Assembly (NCBI RefSeq): GCF_036346875.1
Contig: NZ_CP107852.1
Span: forward strand, 6,510,001-6,574,000
Origin: Nocardia sp. NBC_00508
GTDB lineage: Bacteria; Actinomycetota; Actinomycetes; Mycobacteriales; Mycobacteriaceae
Reading direction: 5' to 3'
Length of the DNA: 64,000 bases
Part shown: positions 8,686 through 22,700 of the stretch, piece by piece
How the letters are laid out: every line of letters begins with the position of its first letter
Position numbering within the stretch: position 1 is the stretch's first letter
Notes under the pieces: model-generated
Told to the model about the DNA's origin: nothing
Databases searched by the model: none
The model's input: the letters and a program-made list of their open reading frames with translations, nothing else
Program-made: the position numbers and the translations under genes

Positions 8686-10392
8686 ATGGTGCATGAGCGG
8701 GTAGCGGGATGGGGGCGGTCGCTGTCGGCCGCGGTGCGCGCACGTCCGGCGCCGGCGCGCTCGGGGGCGGCGATCCTCGCCGGCCTGCTGCTGTTCGGCA
8801 GCTTCCCGCCCCGGCCGTGGTGGTTCCTCGCGCCGCTGGGTATCGCGGTGCTCACTCTCGCCGTCCGCGGCGACGGGCGCCTCCGGGCGGGCTTCGGCTA
8901 CGGATTTCTGGCCGGCTGGGCGTTCTTCCTCCCGTTGCTGCCGTGGACCGGCATCTACGTCGGACCGCTGCCGTGGATTGCGCTGTCCACCGCCTGCGCG
9001 GTCTTCGTGGGCGTATTCGGTCTGCTCGCCCGGCTCGTCGGCACGCTGCCCGGCTGGCCCCTCTGGGTGGCGCTGGCGTGGACCACTGCCGAGCTGGGCC
9101 GGTCCAGCTTCCCCTTCGGCGGATTTCCCTGGGGCCGTTTGGCATTCGGCCAAGCCGACGGCTGGTTCCTGTCGCTGGCGGCGGTCGGCGGCGCACCGCT
9201 GGTCGGATTCGCGGTGGCGCTCACCGGAACCGGCGCCGCGGCACTGATATCGCTGCTCTGGTCGCGTCGTGCGTCCGGTGGTGCGCTCGGAGCCGCCGTA
9301 TCGGCCGCCGACGTCGAGTCCGGGACGCCCGGCCCCATCGCGGTCCGCGCGACCCGACTCGGGTATGCCGCGGCAGTCCTCGCCATAGCTCTCATGCCTG
9401 TTGCCGGACTGCTGCTGCGCGCCGCCTTGCCCGATCCGGAGGCGGGCGACCGAACGGTCACGGTCGCCGCGATCCAAGGGAGCGTGCCGCGACTCGGCCT
9501 GGATTTCAACGAACAGCGGCGCGCCGTCCTGGACAACCACGTGCGGCGCACCGAGGAGTTGGCCGCGGACGTCGCGGCGGGCCGCGTACCGCGACCCGAC
9601 GTGGTGATCTGGCCGGAGAACTCCTCGGACATCGATCCGCTGCGCAACCCCGATGCCGCCGCCCTGATCACCTCGGCTTCCGAGCGGATCGGCGCACCGA
9701 TCCTGGTCGGCGCGGTGCTGGTCAATTCGGACCGGACCACCACCAACTCGGTGATGGTGTGGAACGGCGCGGCGGGCCCCGGCGAGCGTCACGACAAGAA
9801 GATCATCCAGCCCTTCGGTGAGTACCTTCCGATGCGCGGGTTCTTCCGGCTCTTCTCCGAATACGCCGATCGCGCGGGATATTTCGTGCCGGGCAAGGGC
9901 GACGGCGTGGTACGCGCCGCCGGTATCGACATCGGCGTCGCCACCTGCTACGAGGTGGCCTTCGACAGGTCGTTCGAAGACGCGATGCGCGCGGGAGCCG
10001 AGTTGCTCACGGTGCCCACCAACAACGCTACCTTCGGTGACAGCGAGATGACGTATCAGCAACTGGCGATGTCGCGCATCCGTGCCGTCGAGCACGGCAG
10101 GGCGCTGGTCGTCGCGGCCACCTCGGGCGTCAGCGCGATCATCGCCGCCGATGGCAGCGTGCAGCAGGAAACGGCGTTGTTCGTGCCCGCCGCTCTGGTC
10201 GCGGAGCTCCCCGTGCGCGACGACAACACGCTTGCCACGCGAATAGGCCCGGCACCGGAGCGGGTTTTCGCTATGCTGACCGCTGCCGCCGTATCGGCCG
10301 CGATCCTCCGGCGGCGATCCACACGCAAGGATGATTCGACCGGCCACTCTGTCGTCACCGGTCGAACAGCAGTCCAGCAGAACCCGCATTAA
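8686..10392 (+). CDS. lnt: Apolipoprotein N-acyltransferase
   Basis: The 568-residue integral membrane enzyme N-acylates diacylglyceryl-cysteine on lipoproteins. The N-terminal half has about six to seven membrane helices, with the family's SSFPFGGFPWGRLAFGQ motif. The C-terminal nitrilase domain holds the Glu-Lys-Cys triad: E311 in VIWPENSS, a lysine at 371-372 in HDKKIIQPFGEYLP, and C421 in VATCYEVAFD. A final membrane helix is present. Mycolic-acid actinobacteria are known to triacylate lipoproteins, so function is plausible. ATG 8686 is chosen because the open frame continues upstream into repeats. No dolichol-mannosyltransferase domain is fused, unlike some mycobacterial relatives. Confidence 0.92.
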   Translation: MVHERVAGWGRSLSAAVRARPAPARSGAAILAGLLLFGSFPPRPWWFLAPLGIAVLTLAVRGDGRLRAGFGYGFLAGWAFFLPLLPWTGIYVGPLPWIALSTACAVFVGVFGLLARLVGTLPGWPLWVALAWTTAELGRSSFPFGGFPWGRLAFGQADGWFLSLAAVGGAPLVGFAVALTGTGAAALISLLWSRRASGGALGAAVSAADVESGTPGPIAVRATRLGYAAAVLAIALMPVAGLLLRAALPDPEAGDRTVTVAAIQGSVPRLGLDFNEQRRAVLDNHVRRTEELAADVAAGRVPRPDVVIWPENSSDIDPLRNPDAAALITSASERIGAPILVGAVLVNSDRTTTNSVMVWNGAAGPGERHDKKIIQPFGEYLPMRGFFRLFSEYADRAGYFVPGKGDGVVRAAGIDIGVATCYEVAFDRSFEDAMRAGAELLTVPTNNATFGDSEMTYQQLAMSRIRAVEHGRALVVAATSGVSAIIAADGSVQQETALFVPAALVAELPVRDDNTLATRIGPAPERVFAMLTAAAVSAAILRRRSTRKDDSTGHSVVTGRTAVQQNPH

Positions 10393-10750
10393 CCGAACAC
10401 TCGGTATGTTCTTGCCCCCCACTTGCCCCGGAAATAGTGGGGCGGTGTTGCGTTGCGCGGCGTTAGCCCGATAACTCCACTGATCGGCGCAGTAGCATCG
10501 AACAGTCTGGTCCGGCCCGGCATTTCCGTAGGTTCGACCTAGTTGAGTCGCAATGGTTGCGGAAATGTAACCAACCAAAATTGCCTTCTGCCAAGGGCGT
10601 TGGATGTGAAACAAATCCAAAACGCTGGCAATCCGGCTGATGTGATGCTCCGAATCATAGGGCGTGGATCACGTCCTACGGCTGGCGCGCGTGCGCTTGC
10701 TGTGGTGGTGCTCGGGGAGTTGCGTCAACAGCGGCAGAACGGAGTGATTG
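10393..10750 (+). promoter_or_regulatory. Upstream region of the NRPS operon
   Basis: This 358-bp gap separates lnt from the NRPS gene. It is visibly richer in A and T than its surroundings between about 10540 and 10660, the kind of segment that would hold the promoter. A hairpin (CCCCACT at 10417-10423 pairing with AGTGGGG at 10436-10442) may end lnt transcription, though no T-run follows. The NRPS ribosome binding site GGAG lies at 10741-10744, six bases before the ATG. I cannot pick a specific -35/-10 pair with confidence. Confidence 0.45.
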
Positions 10751-13700
10751 ATGAGTTCATTGGCCACGGATCGCGTCGACCAATGTTCATCCGGCGAATT
10801 TTCGGCACAACCGTTTGCTCTGTCACCCGCACAGACGGCCCTCTGGTACGCGCAGCGCATCCGCCCCGACGTACCGTTGACCATTTCGCAATACGTCGAG
10901 CTCCACGGTGCTCTGGATGAGGGGCGGCTGCTCTACGCGATCGAGCGATTCGGTGCCGAGACCCAGGTCGGCCAGGTTCGCTTGGTGGAGGTCGACGGCA
11001 CTCCGTACCAGCTCGTCGATCCGGTACACCGGCCCGGCTGGGCCCGTATCGACCTGCGCTCGGAGGCCGATCCGCACGCGGCGGCGCTGCGGTGGATGCA
11101 CGAGCACACGAATTCGCCGATCGATCTGGAGCGCGACCCACTGACCTCCAACGCGGTGCTGCGGATCGGGGAGGCCGACTACATCTGGTATTCCTGCGCC
11201 CACCACATCGCCATCGACGGTTACGGCGCGATGAACGCGCTCACCCGCACCGCGGAGATCTACACGGCGTTGGAGAACCAGACCGAGCCGGTCGCCTCGC
11301 GTGCGACATCGCTGGCGGAGATCTACGCCGACGAGGCGCACTACCACACTTCCAGCCGGTTCCACAACGATCGCGAGTACTGGCTCGAGCAGCTGGCCGG
11401 AGCCGGCGAGCCGGCGAGCCTGGGCGGCGCCAGGCTCACCGCCGCCACGCACGACGCGGGTCGCAGACGCGCCACCGCTGTGCTGGACGACGAGCGCCAC
11501 GCAGCGCTGGCCGCGGCGACCACCGCCGGTGACACGACCGACTCGTCGATGTTCGTCGCTGCGATGGCGGCCTACGTGCGGTCGGTCACCGGCAACCGCG
11601 ACGTGGTCTTGAGCCTGCCGGTTTCGGCGCGCACCACGGTGTCATTGCGCCGCTCGGCGGGGGTGGTGTCCAACGTCGTGCCGATCCGGTTGCGGTTCGA
11701 CGACTCGACCACGGTCGCCGACCTGGTGAAAGCGACCGAACTGCAGATCACCGGCGCCCTGCGCCACCAGCGCTACCGCCACGACGACATCCGGCGCGAC
11801 AGCGGCTACTCCCGCGATGCGCGGGGATTCTTCGGCCCGATGGTCAACCTCATGCTGTTCCACAACGAGCTGCGGTTCGGCGGGCTGGTCGGCTCGATCC
11901 ACGTGCTGGCCACCGGACCGGTCGAGGATCTGTCGATCAACATCTACAACGGAGCGGGCGACCGCATCCGCGTCGACTTCGAAGCCAACCCCCGGCTCTA
12001 CGGCGATGCCGAGGTCAGCGTGCATCACGCACGCTACCTGGACTTCCTCGGCCGGTTCCTGGAGGCCGATCCGCAGACACCCGCCGAATCGCTCGTCGCG
12101 ATCACCGCGGCCGAGCGAGAACGGGTCCTGTGCGCGTGGAACGCCACCGAGATGCCCAGGCAGGACGGCACGCTGCCGAGCCTGTTCGCCGAGCGCGTCG
12201 CCGCCGACCCGGACACGATCGCACTCGAATTCGGCCACGAGTCGCTGACCTACGCCGAACTCGACGCGCGCGCCAACCGCCTGGCCAGGCTGCTCATCGC
12301 GCGCGGCGCCGGGCCCGACACGACGGTCGCTTTGTGCCTGCGTCGCAGCCTCGATCTGGTCATCGGCATGTATGCGATCGTCAAGGCGGGGGCGGCGTAC
12401 CTGCCGCTGGACCCCGAGCACCCGGCCGGGCGAATCGGGCAGATCCTGCGCCACGCCGAGCCGCTGTGCGTGCTCACCACGACCCACGACGAGCTCGACC
12501 TGCCGAAGGTCGCACCTCGGCTGGACATCGATACCGCGCGGGTATCCGGATTCGACGACGCACCGATCACCGACGCCGACCGCCGCGGCGAGCTGCGTCC
12601 CGATCACCTCGCGTACGTGATCTTCACCTCCGGCTCGACCGGAAAACCCAAGGGCGTCGGCGTGACCCACGCCGCGATCGTCAACCGCCTGCGCTGGATG
12701 CAGCACGAGTATCCGCTCGACCGCACCGATGCGGTGCTGCAGAAAACGCCGGCAACCTTCGATGTCTCGGTGTGGGAGTTCTTCTGGCCCTTGCAGATCG
12801 GCGCGCGGCTGGTCGTCGCCGCGCCCGACGGGCACCGCGACCCGGCTTACCTCGCCCGGGTCATCGCGGAAAAAGGGATCACCACAGCCCATTTCGTGCC
12901 CTCCATGCTTTCGGTGTTCGTCACCGAGGCCGACCTGTGCGGCTGCACCGGGCTGCGCCAGGTGTTCTGCAGCGGCGAGGCTTTACCCGCGGCCGCCGTC
13001 CGGGAGTTCTACGCGGCGTTGCCCGCTTGCGAGCTGCACAACCTGTACGGCCCCACCGAGGCCGCCGTGGACGTCACCTACTGGCCCTGCCCAGCGGACG
13101 CGAGCGGTGTGCCGATCGGCTCGCCGGTGTGGAATACCCAGACCTACGTACTGGATTCGCGGCTGCAGCCGGTCCCGCCCGGCGGGGTCGGCGAGCTCTA
13201 CCTCGCCGGCGTGCAATTGGCCCGCGGCTACCTGAGACAATCCCGGCTGACCGCGGACCGGTTCGTGGCCAACCCGTTCACGCCGGGAACGCGGATGTAT
13301 CGCACCGGTGACCTGGCGCGGTGGCAGGTCGGCCGCTCGGGCGACGAGCTCGGCGTGCTGGAATACCTGGGCCGCAGCGACTTCCAGGTCAAGATCCGCG
13401 GCCTGCGCATCGAACTCGGGGAGATCGAGGCCGCGCTACTCGACGACCCGGCCGTCGCCCGCGCGGTCTGCGTGGCGCATGCCGGGCGCACCGGGGACGA
13501 GCTGGTCGCCTACGTGGTCGCGGCGAAGCAGGCGGACGGCGATGCCCGCCTGGACACCGCCGCGCTGCTGACCGGCCTGCGGCGCACGTTGCCGGGTTAC
13601 ATGGTGCCCTCCGCGCTGATGCAGCTCGACGAGCTGCCGCTGAACGCCAACGGCAAGATCGATCGCAAAGCGTTGCCTGCGCCTGCCGTCGGCGTCCGCC

Positions 13701-16700
13701 CGATCCGGCCGGTGGCCGAGCCGCGCACCGAGGTGGAGCGGGTGCTCGCCAGCATCTTCGCGGAGGTGCTTGACACCGAGATCGGCGTCGAGGACAGCTT
13801 TTTCGAGATGGGCGGGAACTCGCTCATCGCCGCGCGGGCGGTGGCCAGGATCAACGCCGCACTGGGCACCGCGCTGACCATCCGCGATCTGTTCGAGGCC
13901 GCGACCATCGCGGCGCTCACCCAGCGTTTCGCCATGCAGACCTCCGACGCGTCGTCGCCGCGGCTGGCGCCCACCGAGCGGCCGGACCGGATCCCGCTGT
14001 CGCAGGCGCAGCAGCGGTTGTGGATCCTCAACCGTTTCTCCGAGCACGCCGCCGCGTACAACATGCCGCTGGCCGTCGAGGTCGACGGTCCGCTCGATGT
14101 GGCGGCGCTGCGCGCGGGCCTGGTGGACGTCATCGAACGGCACGAGAGCCTGCGCACCACCTTCCCGGAGTCGCCGGAGGGGCCCTACCAGCTGATCCAC
14201 CCGGCCGACGCGATTCCGCTGATGCTCGACCCGATCGAAGCCGCAGGCGCCGACGTGGCCGCGCTGGCCACCGAATACGCCGGCTACGGTTTCGACCTGC
14301 GCAGTCAGGCCCCGATCCGGGTCGCGCTGTACCGCACCGGACCGCAGCAGCACGTGTTCCTCATCGTGCTGCATCACATCTGCGGTGACGGCTGGTCCAT
14401 CGCGCCGCTGGCCCGGGACCTGATGACCGCGGTGTCCGCACGTGCGAACGGCGTCTCGCCGCAGTGGACGAATCTCCCGGTGCAGTACGCCGATTTCGCG
14501 CTCTGGCAGCGGGAACTGCTCGGCGAGGAGTCCGATCCGGCCAGTGCGCTCAGCCGCCAGCTGACGCATTGGCGCTCGGCGCTGTCCGGGCTGCCCGACC
14601 AGCTCGACCTACCGCTGGACCGGACGCGCCCGCTGCACAGGTCCACTGTCGGCAGCCGGGTCGAGTTCACCATTCCGTCCGAGATCCGCCGTGCCGCAGT
14701 CGAGCTGGCGGCCAGCCGGGGCGTGAGCATGTTCATGGTGCTGCACGCGGCCCTGGCCACGTTGCTGTCGCGGCTGTGCGCGAGCGGGGACATCGCGATC
14801 GGCACGCCCATCGCGGGCCGTTCGGACCCGGCACTTGACGATCTGGTCGGCATGTTCGTCAACACGCTGGTGCTGCGCACCGCGGTCGACCCGGCCGCGG
14901 GCTTCGATCGCATGCTCGACGTGGTCCGCGAGGCGGACCTCAACGCCTTCGCCAACGCCGACGTGCCGTTCGAGCGCCTGGTCGAGGTGGCCAACCCGGA
15001 GCGCTCCCCGTCCCGTCACCCGCTGTTCCAGGTGATGCTGTCCTACGATCACGCGCCGGATCTGCGCATCGACCTGCCCGGTGTGCGCGCTCACGTGCTG
15101 CCGATCGCCACCGACATCGCGAAGTTCGACCTGCAGCTGGTCGTGCACGACGACACCGGCGACGGACCGCTCTCGGCCGAATTCGGCTACGCCACCGATG
15201 TTTTCGACCAGAAGACGGTGCGGTCGTTCGCGCGCCGGTTCGTCGCGGTGCTGAGCGGGGGCGTGGCCGCGCCCGAGCTGGCCGTGGGTGACCTGCCCAT
15301 CCTGGACCGCAAGGAAACCGAAAACCTGGTGCCGCTCGGTGGCTCGCCGGCCGAGCCGCCGATCACCCTGGCCAAGTTGCTCACCGACACGGCCGTCCGG
15401 GTGCCGGACGCGGTCGCGGTCCGCTACCTCGGCACCAGCACCACCTACCGGGAACTCGACGAGCGGTCGAACACGTTGGCGCGCGCCCTGATCGACCATG
15501 GCGCGGGCCCCGAGATGGTCGTCGCGATCGCACTACCGCGCGGCCTGGACGCCATCACCGCCGTGTGGGCTGTCGCGAAAACCGGTGCCGCCTATGTGCC
15601 GATCGACCCGAGCTACCCCGGTGAGCGGATCGCGCACATGATCGGGGACTCCGGCGCGATGGTCGGCCTGACCGACTCCGCGAGCCTGGCTGCCATGCCC
15701 GCCTGGCCGGCGCCGCAGGGCAAGCACCGCAAATCGCACGTCGACTGGCTGGTGCTCGGCTCCGACGACCTGGCCGCCGAACTCGCCGGCTATCCGGCGG
15801 ACCCGATCACCGACGCCGAGCGGCACCAGCCGATGCGGGTGAGCCAACCGGCCTACTTCATCTACACCTCCGGTTCCACCGGCACGCCCAAGGCCGTCGT
15901 CGTCACCCACGCGGGCATCGCCTCGCTGGCCGCCGAGCAGACCTACCTGTTCGGCCTCTCCGATTCGGCGCGCACGCTGCACTTCTCCTCGCCCAGCTTC
16001 GACGCGTCGGTCCTGGAGCTGCTGCTCGGCTTCGCTGCCGGCGCCACCATGGTGATCGCCCCCGCGGGCATGTACGGCGGCGCCGAACTGGCCGGACTGC
16101 TGCGCGAGGAGCGGGTGACCCACGCGTTCGTCACGCCCGCCGCCTTGGGCACCGTGCCGAACGAGGGACTCGACGAGCTCGAGGCGGTCATCGTCGGTGG
16201 TGACGCCTGTTCCGAGGAACTGGTCGAGACCTGGACCGCCGGGCATCGCATGCACAACATGTACGGTCCGTCGGAAGCCACCGTCGCGGCGACCGCGACC
16301 GGGCCGATGCTGCCGGACCGTCCGGTGCCACTCGGTATGCCGGTGCGCGGGATGCGGCTGTTCGTGCTGGACAATCGCTTGCACCCGGTGCCGCCGGGCA
16401 CGCCGGGCGAACTGTATGTATCCGGTCCCGGCGTGGCCCGCGGTTACCACGGCCGTTTCGGCCTGACCGCGCAACGGTTCGTGGCGAACCCACACGGCAG
16501 GCGCGGCGAGCGGATGTACCGCACCGGCGATCTGGTGGTCATGGAGCGCCCGGGGCAGCTGCGCTTCCTCGGACGCGCCGACGACCAGATCAAGATCCGC
16601 GGTTTCCGCATCGAGCTGCACGAGGTCGACCACGCGCTGCGCATGCATCCCGGCGTCCGCTTCGCGCTGACCATGGTGCACACCGACGAGCACGGCCAAG

Positions 16701-19700
16701 TGCGGCTGGCGTCGTACGTGACGGCCGACCGGCCGGTCGAGCCGAAAGCCGTGCTGGAGACCGCGCGCCAGCGGCTGCCGGGCTACATGGTGCCCGCGTC
16801 GATCGCCGTGCTGGACGAAGTTCCGGTCACTCCGGCGGGCAAGCTGGACCGAAAGGCGTTGCCGGAACCGGTGTTCGCGGCTCCTGGCAGCTCCCGCGCG
16901 CCGAGCACCGAGCTGGAGTTGCGGGTCGCGGGCGTGTTCGGCGGCATCCTCGGCCGCCCGATCACCGGCGCCGAGGACAGCTTCTTCGATCTCGGCGGCA
17001 ACTCGCTGCTGGCCACCCGGCTGGCCGCCGCGATTCACGCGAAGTTCGGCGTGGAGCTGCCGGTGCGGTCGATCTTCGAGATGCCCACTGTCGCCGGGGT
17101 CGCCGAACAGTTGGCCGCGGCGCCCCGGACGCAGCGGCCGGCGCTGGCGGTGCGGACGCCGCGTCCGGGACGTATCCCATTGTCGCTGCCACAGCAACGG
17201 CTGTGGTTCCTCAACAGATATGCTCCCGAATCGAGCGCGTACAACATCGCTTTCGTGATCCGCATCGCCGGTGAGCTGGACGTGCCTGCCTTGCGTGCCG
17301 CACTCACCGACCTGGTGCAGCGACATGAAGTGCTGCGGACCATCTTCCCGGAGGACGCCGACGGCGCCCAGCAGGTCGTGCTGCCGGTCGAGCGGGCCGT
17401 GCCGGACCCGGTAGTGACCGACATCGATGACTCCGGTGCCAAGGCCGCACTGGAAGCTTTGGCGCACACCGGGTTCGATCTCACCAGGCAGACACCCGTG
17501 CGTCTGTCGTTGCTGCGCACCTCGCCCGAGCGCTATCTGATCGGCATCGTGCTGCATCACATCGCCGCCGACGGTTGGTCGCTCGGTCCACTGACCAGGG
17601 ACCTGGCGGCCGCGTATGCGGCACGGCACGAGGGCGTTTCGCCGTCGTGGGCGCCGCTTCCGGTGCAGTACGCCGACTTCGGCCTCTGGCAGCGCGCCTG
17701 CCTCGGCGCGGAGGACGATCCGGCCAGTGTGGCGAGCACCCAGCTGGAGTACTGGCGGACCGCGCTGGCGGATATTCCCGATCAGCTGCCGCTGCCCTAC
17801 GACCGCCCGCGCCCCATGGAGCCCACGCAGCAGGCCGGAACCGTGCGTTTCACGCTGCCCGAGCCGCTGCAGCGCAAGCTTTCCGCGATCGCCAGGGAGC
17901 AGGGCGCGAGTAAGTTCATGGTGCTCCGTTCGGCCTTCGCGGTGCTGCTGCGTTGTGTCACCGGCGGCCGCGACATCGTGATCGGCACACCGGTGGCGGG
18001 ACGAACCGACACCAAGCTCGACGATCTGGTCGGCATGTTCGTCAACACGTTGGTGTTGCGTTCCGACGTCGACCCGGACCGTGGTTTCGCCGATCTGCTG
18101 CGCGCCGACCGCGACACCGAGCTGGCCGCGATGGCACACGCCGACATCCCGTTCGAGCGCATCGTAGAGGAACTCGGCCGCGAGACCCGCTCGTCAGGCC
18201 GTCACCCGCTGTTCCAGGTGGCCCTGAGTGTGCAGGACGGCCCGGTGCCTGCGCTGGAGCTGCCCGGCCTCGCGCTGCGTGCCGAGCCTTTGGATATCGC
18301 GCTGGCTAAATTCGACCTGGAGCTGCGCGTTTCGAATATCGGTTTCGACGCCGAGACCGATGCCGACACCGGCGATCCGGGTGGTGCCTTCGAATTCGTC
18401 TACGCCGCCGAGCTTTTCGACGCAGTGACGATCGAGACGCTGGCCGACCGATTCCTGCGGGTGCTCGCCGCCATCGCCGCCGACCCGCGCGTGCTGGTGC
18501 GCGACATCGACGCGCGCACCGACCACGAGCGCCGTACGCTCGCTCCTGCGCACGGCGGGCCGCCCGCCCCGCCGTGCACGCTGGCCGCCTATTTCACCGC
18601 CACCGCGCAGCGGCGTCCGCACAACACCGCGCTGTGCTTCGGCACCACGTCGCTGACCTACGACGAGATCGACCGGCGCTCGAACCAGTTGGCGCGCGCG
18701 CTGATCGCCCGCGGGCTCGGTCCGGGCGACCGGGTCGCGCTCGGGCTCATCCGCTCGATCGACTCCGTCGTGGCGATGCTGGCGGCGGCCAAGTCCGGCG
18801 CGACGTTCGTGCCGGTAGACCCGAAGTATCCCGCCGACCGCATCCGGCACATGCTCGCCGACTCCGGCTGCGCCATCGGCGTCACCGTCGCCGCACACGT
18901 GGAGCAGCTGCGCGCCGGGGGCCCGATGGGGCGCGACATCGAGTGGTTGCTGCTGGACCGCCCGGGATTCGCCGCCGAGCTGGCCGGGCACGACGACGCT
19001 CCGATCGACGATCGCGAGCGCACCCGTGCCCTCCAGGTGGCCGATCTCGCCTACCTGGTCTACACCTCCGGGTCGACCGGGACGCCCAAGGGCGTCGCGG
19101 TGCCCCACAGCGGTCTGTCCAACCTTGCCGACGAGATCCGCGACCGCATCGGCGTCGACGAGCATTCCCGAACCCTGCATTTCGCCACGCCGAGCTTCGA
19201 TGCGGCGATCCTGGATCTGCTGATCGCCTTGGGTGCCGGTGCGGCGATGGTGATCTGCCCGACGGATATCTACGGCGGCGACGAACTGGCCGCCCTGATG
19301 GAACGCGAGCGGATCAGCCACGGCTTCATGACCCCGGCCGCGCTCGCCACCATCGACCACGAACGCTGGCCGTTGCCGCAGGTGCGCGCGCTCATGGTCG
19401 GCGGCGAGGCGCTGGCGCCGGATCTGGTGGCGCGCTGGGCGTCGGGACGGTTGATGTGCAACGTCTACGGCCCGACCGAGACCACGGTCGTCATCACCAT
19501 CTCCGGTCCGATGCGCAGCAGCGAGCAGATCACCATCGGCAGCCTGGTGCGCGGCGCCAGGGGACTGGTGCTCGATGAGCGGTTGCGGCCGGTGCCGGTC
19601 GGCGTGCCCGGTGAGCTGTACCTCGCCGGGCACGGTGTGGCTCAGGGCTACCTCGACCGATTCGGGCTCACCGCGACGCGATTCGTGGCCGACCCGTACG

Positions 19701-22700
19701 GTCCGCCCGGTGCCAGGATGTACCGGACCGGTGACGTGGTCCGCTGGAACGCCGCGGGCGAGGTGGTCTACCTCGGCCGCAGCGACCACCAGGTGAAGCT
19801 GCGCGGTTTCCGCATCGAACTCGGCGAGATCACCGCCGCGCTCGGTGACCATCCGTCCGTGCGGTACGCGCACACCGAGGTGCGCCGCATCGCGGGCGCC
19901 GACCGGATCGTCGCCTACGTCCAGCCCGCGGACCGTGCGCCCGGGGTGGACGTCGAGACACTGCGTGCCTTCGTCGCCCGCCGTCTGCCCGTGCACATGG
20001 TGCCCGCCTGCATCACCGTGCTGGACACCATCCCGCTGACCCCGGTCGGCAAGCTGGACATCAAGGCGCTGCCGGAGCCCCGGTTCACCGCGGACGCGGG
20101 CGGGCGCGAACCCCGGACGGAGTCGGAGCGGCTGGTCGCCGCGGTGATGGGTGAGCTGCTCGGCGCGGACGGCGTGAGCGCCGAGGACAGCTTCTTCGAC
20201 ATCGGCGGAAACTCGCTGCTGGCAACGCAGCTCGTCGCCAGGCTGGCCGCCGCGACGAACGTGCGGCTCGCCGTGCGGACCGTGTTCGCAACGCCGACGG
20301 TCTCCGCTCTCGCCGAGCTGCTGGACGCAGGCGCCCAGCCCGACGAGGGACGTCCCGCACTGGTGCGCCGGAGCCGTCCGGAGCGGATCCCGCTGTCGGC
20401 CGCGCAGCGGCGGCTGTGGTTCCTCAACCGATTCAACGCGGGCGGGGCCGCGGATCGGTCGGCGGGTGCGTACAACATCCCGCTCGTGCTGCGTATGACC
20501 GGCCGTTTGAACGTCGACGCACTGGTCTCCGCACTGCACGCGGTGCAGGCCAGGCACGAGACGCTGCGGACGGTGTTCCCGGAGACCGACGGCGCGCCCT
20601 TCCAGGTGGTCCTCGATCCGGCCGATGCGGCGATCGCGCTGTCTCGCGCGACGGTGCCGCACGACCAGGTCGAGGCCACCGTACGCCGTTTCGCCGCACC
20701 GGGATTCGACCTCGCCACCACCGTTCCGATTCGCGCGGCGCTGATCTCCGTTGCGGCCGGCGGCGCCGCCGTTCCGGGCATGTCCGAGCAGCACGTCCTG
20801 GTGCTGGTCGTGCACCACATCGCGATGGACGGCTGGTCACTCGAGCCGGTGGCCGCCGATATCGCCGTCGCGTACCGCGCAGCCTGCGCGGGCGTCGCGC
20901 CCGACTGGGCCGAGCCCGAGGTCCAGTACGCCGATTACACCCTCTGGCAGCAGGACGTGCTCGGCACCGAGGACGATCCGGACTCGGTGGTGAGCGGGCA
21001 GCTCGACTACTGGCGGCGGACCCTGGACGGCATCCCCGAGTTGCTGTCCGTCCCGGCCGACCGGCCACGCCCGCCCACGCCGTCCTACCGGGGTGGCACC
21101 GTCGAATGCACGGTGGACCCGGTCACCCACCGCGAACTGCAGATGATCGCGGGCAGCAACAATGTCAGCCTGTTCATGGTGCTGCACGCCGCGCTCGCGG
21201 TCCTGCTGCACCGGATGACCGCCACCGACGACGTCACCATCGGCTCTCCGATCGCGGGCCGTGGTCACCCAGCACTGGACCGGATGGTCGGCATGTTCGT
21301 CAACACGCTGGTGCTGCGCACGCGGATCGACCCCGGTGCCCGGTTCACCGATCTCCTGCACGCCGTGCGGGAGACCGACCTGGACGCCTTCGCCCACGCG
21401 GACCTGCCGTTCGAGCGCCTCGTGGAGGTACTCAACCCGGCCAGATCCCAGGCGCACCACCCGATGTTCCAAGTGATGTTGTCGGTCCGCAACGAGCCGG
21501 TCGGCGGTCTCGACCTGCCGCGGCTGCACATAGAGTCGACCGACCTGGACACCGGAATCGCCAAGTTCGACCTCCAGTTCACGCTGACCGAAGCGCAGAC
21601 CGCGCACCGCGATCCGGCCGGCATCAGCGTCGCGGTGAACTACGCGACCGATCTGTTCGACGAGTCGACCGCACAGCGGCTCGGCAGGCGACTGACCCGG
21701 CTGCTCGCGGCCATCGCAGCCAACCCGACCACCGCGGTCGGCGATCTGGAACTGCTCGATCCCGCCGAATGGTCGGGACTTGCTCCGGTGCGCGGTGCGA
21801 AGCCGGACCGCCCGGTCACCTTCCCCGAGGTGTTCGAGCAGGCGGCGAACGTCGACCGCGGGGCGGTCGCCTTGATCTCCGATGGCACCGAGGTGACCTA
21901 CGGCGCGCTTGATCGCTGGACCAACCGGCTGGCGCGCGTGCTCATCCGGCGCGGCGTAGGCCCGGAAACCCTGGTGGCGCTGGGTATTCCGCGTTCGGTC
22001 GAGTCGGTGGCCACGGTGCTCGCGGTGGCCAAGGCCGGGGCGGCGTTCGTTCCGGTCGACCCGCTCTACCCGCAGCAGCGCATCGCGCACATGCTGTCGG
22101 ATTCCGGTACGGCCCTGGGCATCACGCTGTCGAACTATCGCGGCGAGCTGCCCGAGGGCACCGAGTGGATCGTGCTGGATGACCCGGCGTTCCGCGGGCT
22201 GGTGCTCGATGCTCCGGACGCGCCGATCACCGATGCCGAACGCCTCGCGCCGCTGCGGATCGATAACCCGGCCTACGTGGTCTACACCTCGGGTTCGACC
22301 GGCACGCCGAAGGGCGTCGTGGTCACCCACGGCGGGTTGTCCAACTTCGCCGCCGAGACCGCGCAGCGGTTCGATGTCGAGCCCACTTGTCGCGTGCTGC
22401 ACTTCGCGACACCGAGCTTCGACGCCGCGATGCTCGATCTGCTGCTCGCCCTCGGCGGCGCGGCGGCCCTGGTGATCACGCCCCCGGGGGTGGTCGGCGG
22501 CGACGACCTGCGGCGAGTGTTCGTTCAGGAGCGGATCACGCACGCGTTCATCACTACCTCCGCTCTCGGCACGGTCGACCCCACCGGGGTCACCGAGTTG
22601 CAGCACGTGCTGGTCGGTGGCGAGGCGTTGCCGCCGGACCTGGTGACCAGGTGGGCACCCGCCCGCAAGCTGTACAACGTGTACGGACCCACCGAGACCA

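Noticed and set aside
8359..10620. 753-residue minus-strand frame across lnt and the NRPS promoter
   Set aside because: Covers a certain Lnt gene on the other strand and gives low-complexity Arg/Gly/Gln sequence.
15533..20818. Two further long minus-strand frames (868 and 874 residues) under the NRPS
   Set aside because: Same reason: composition typical of antisense frames and no recognisable domains.
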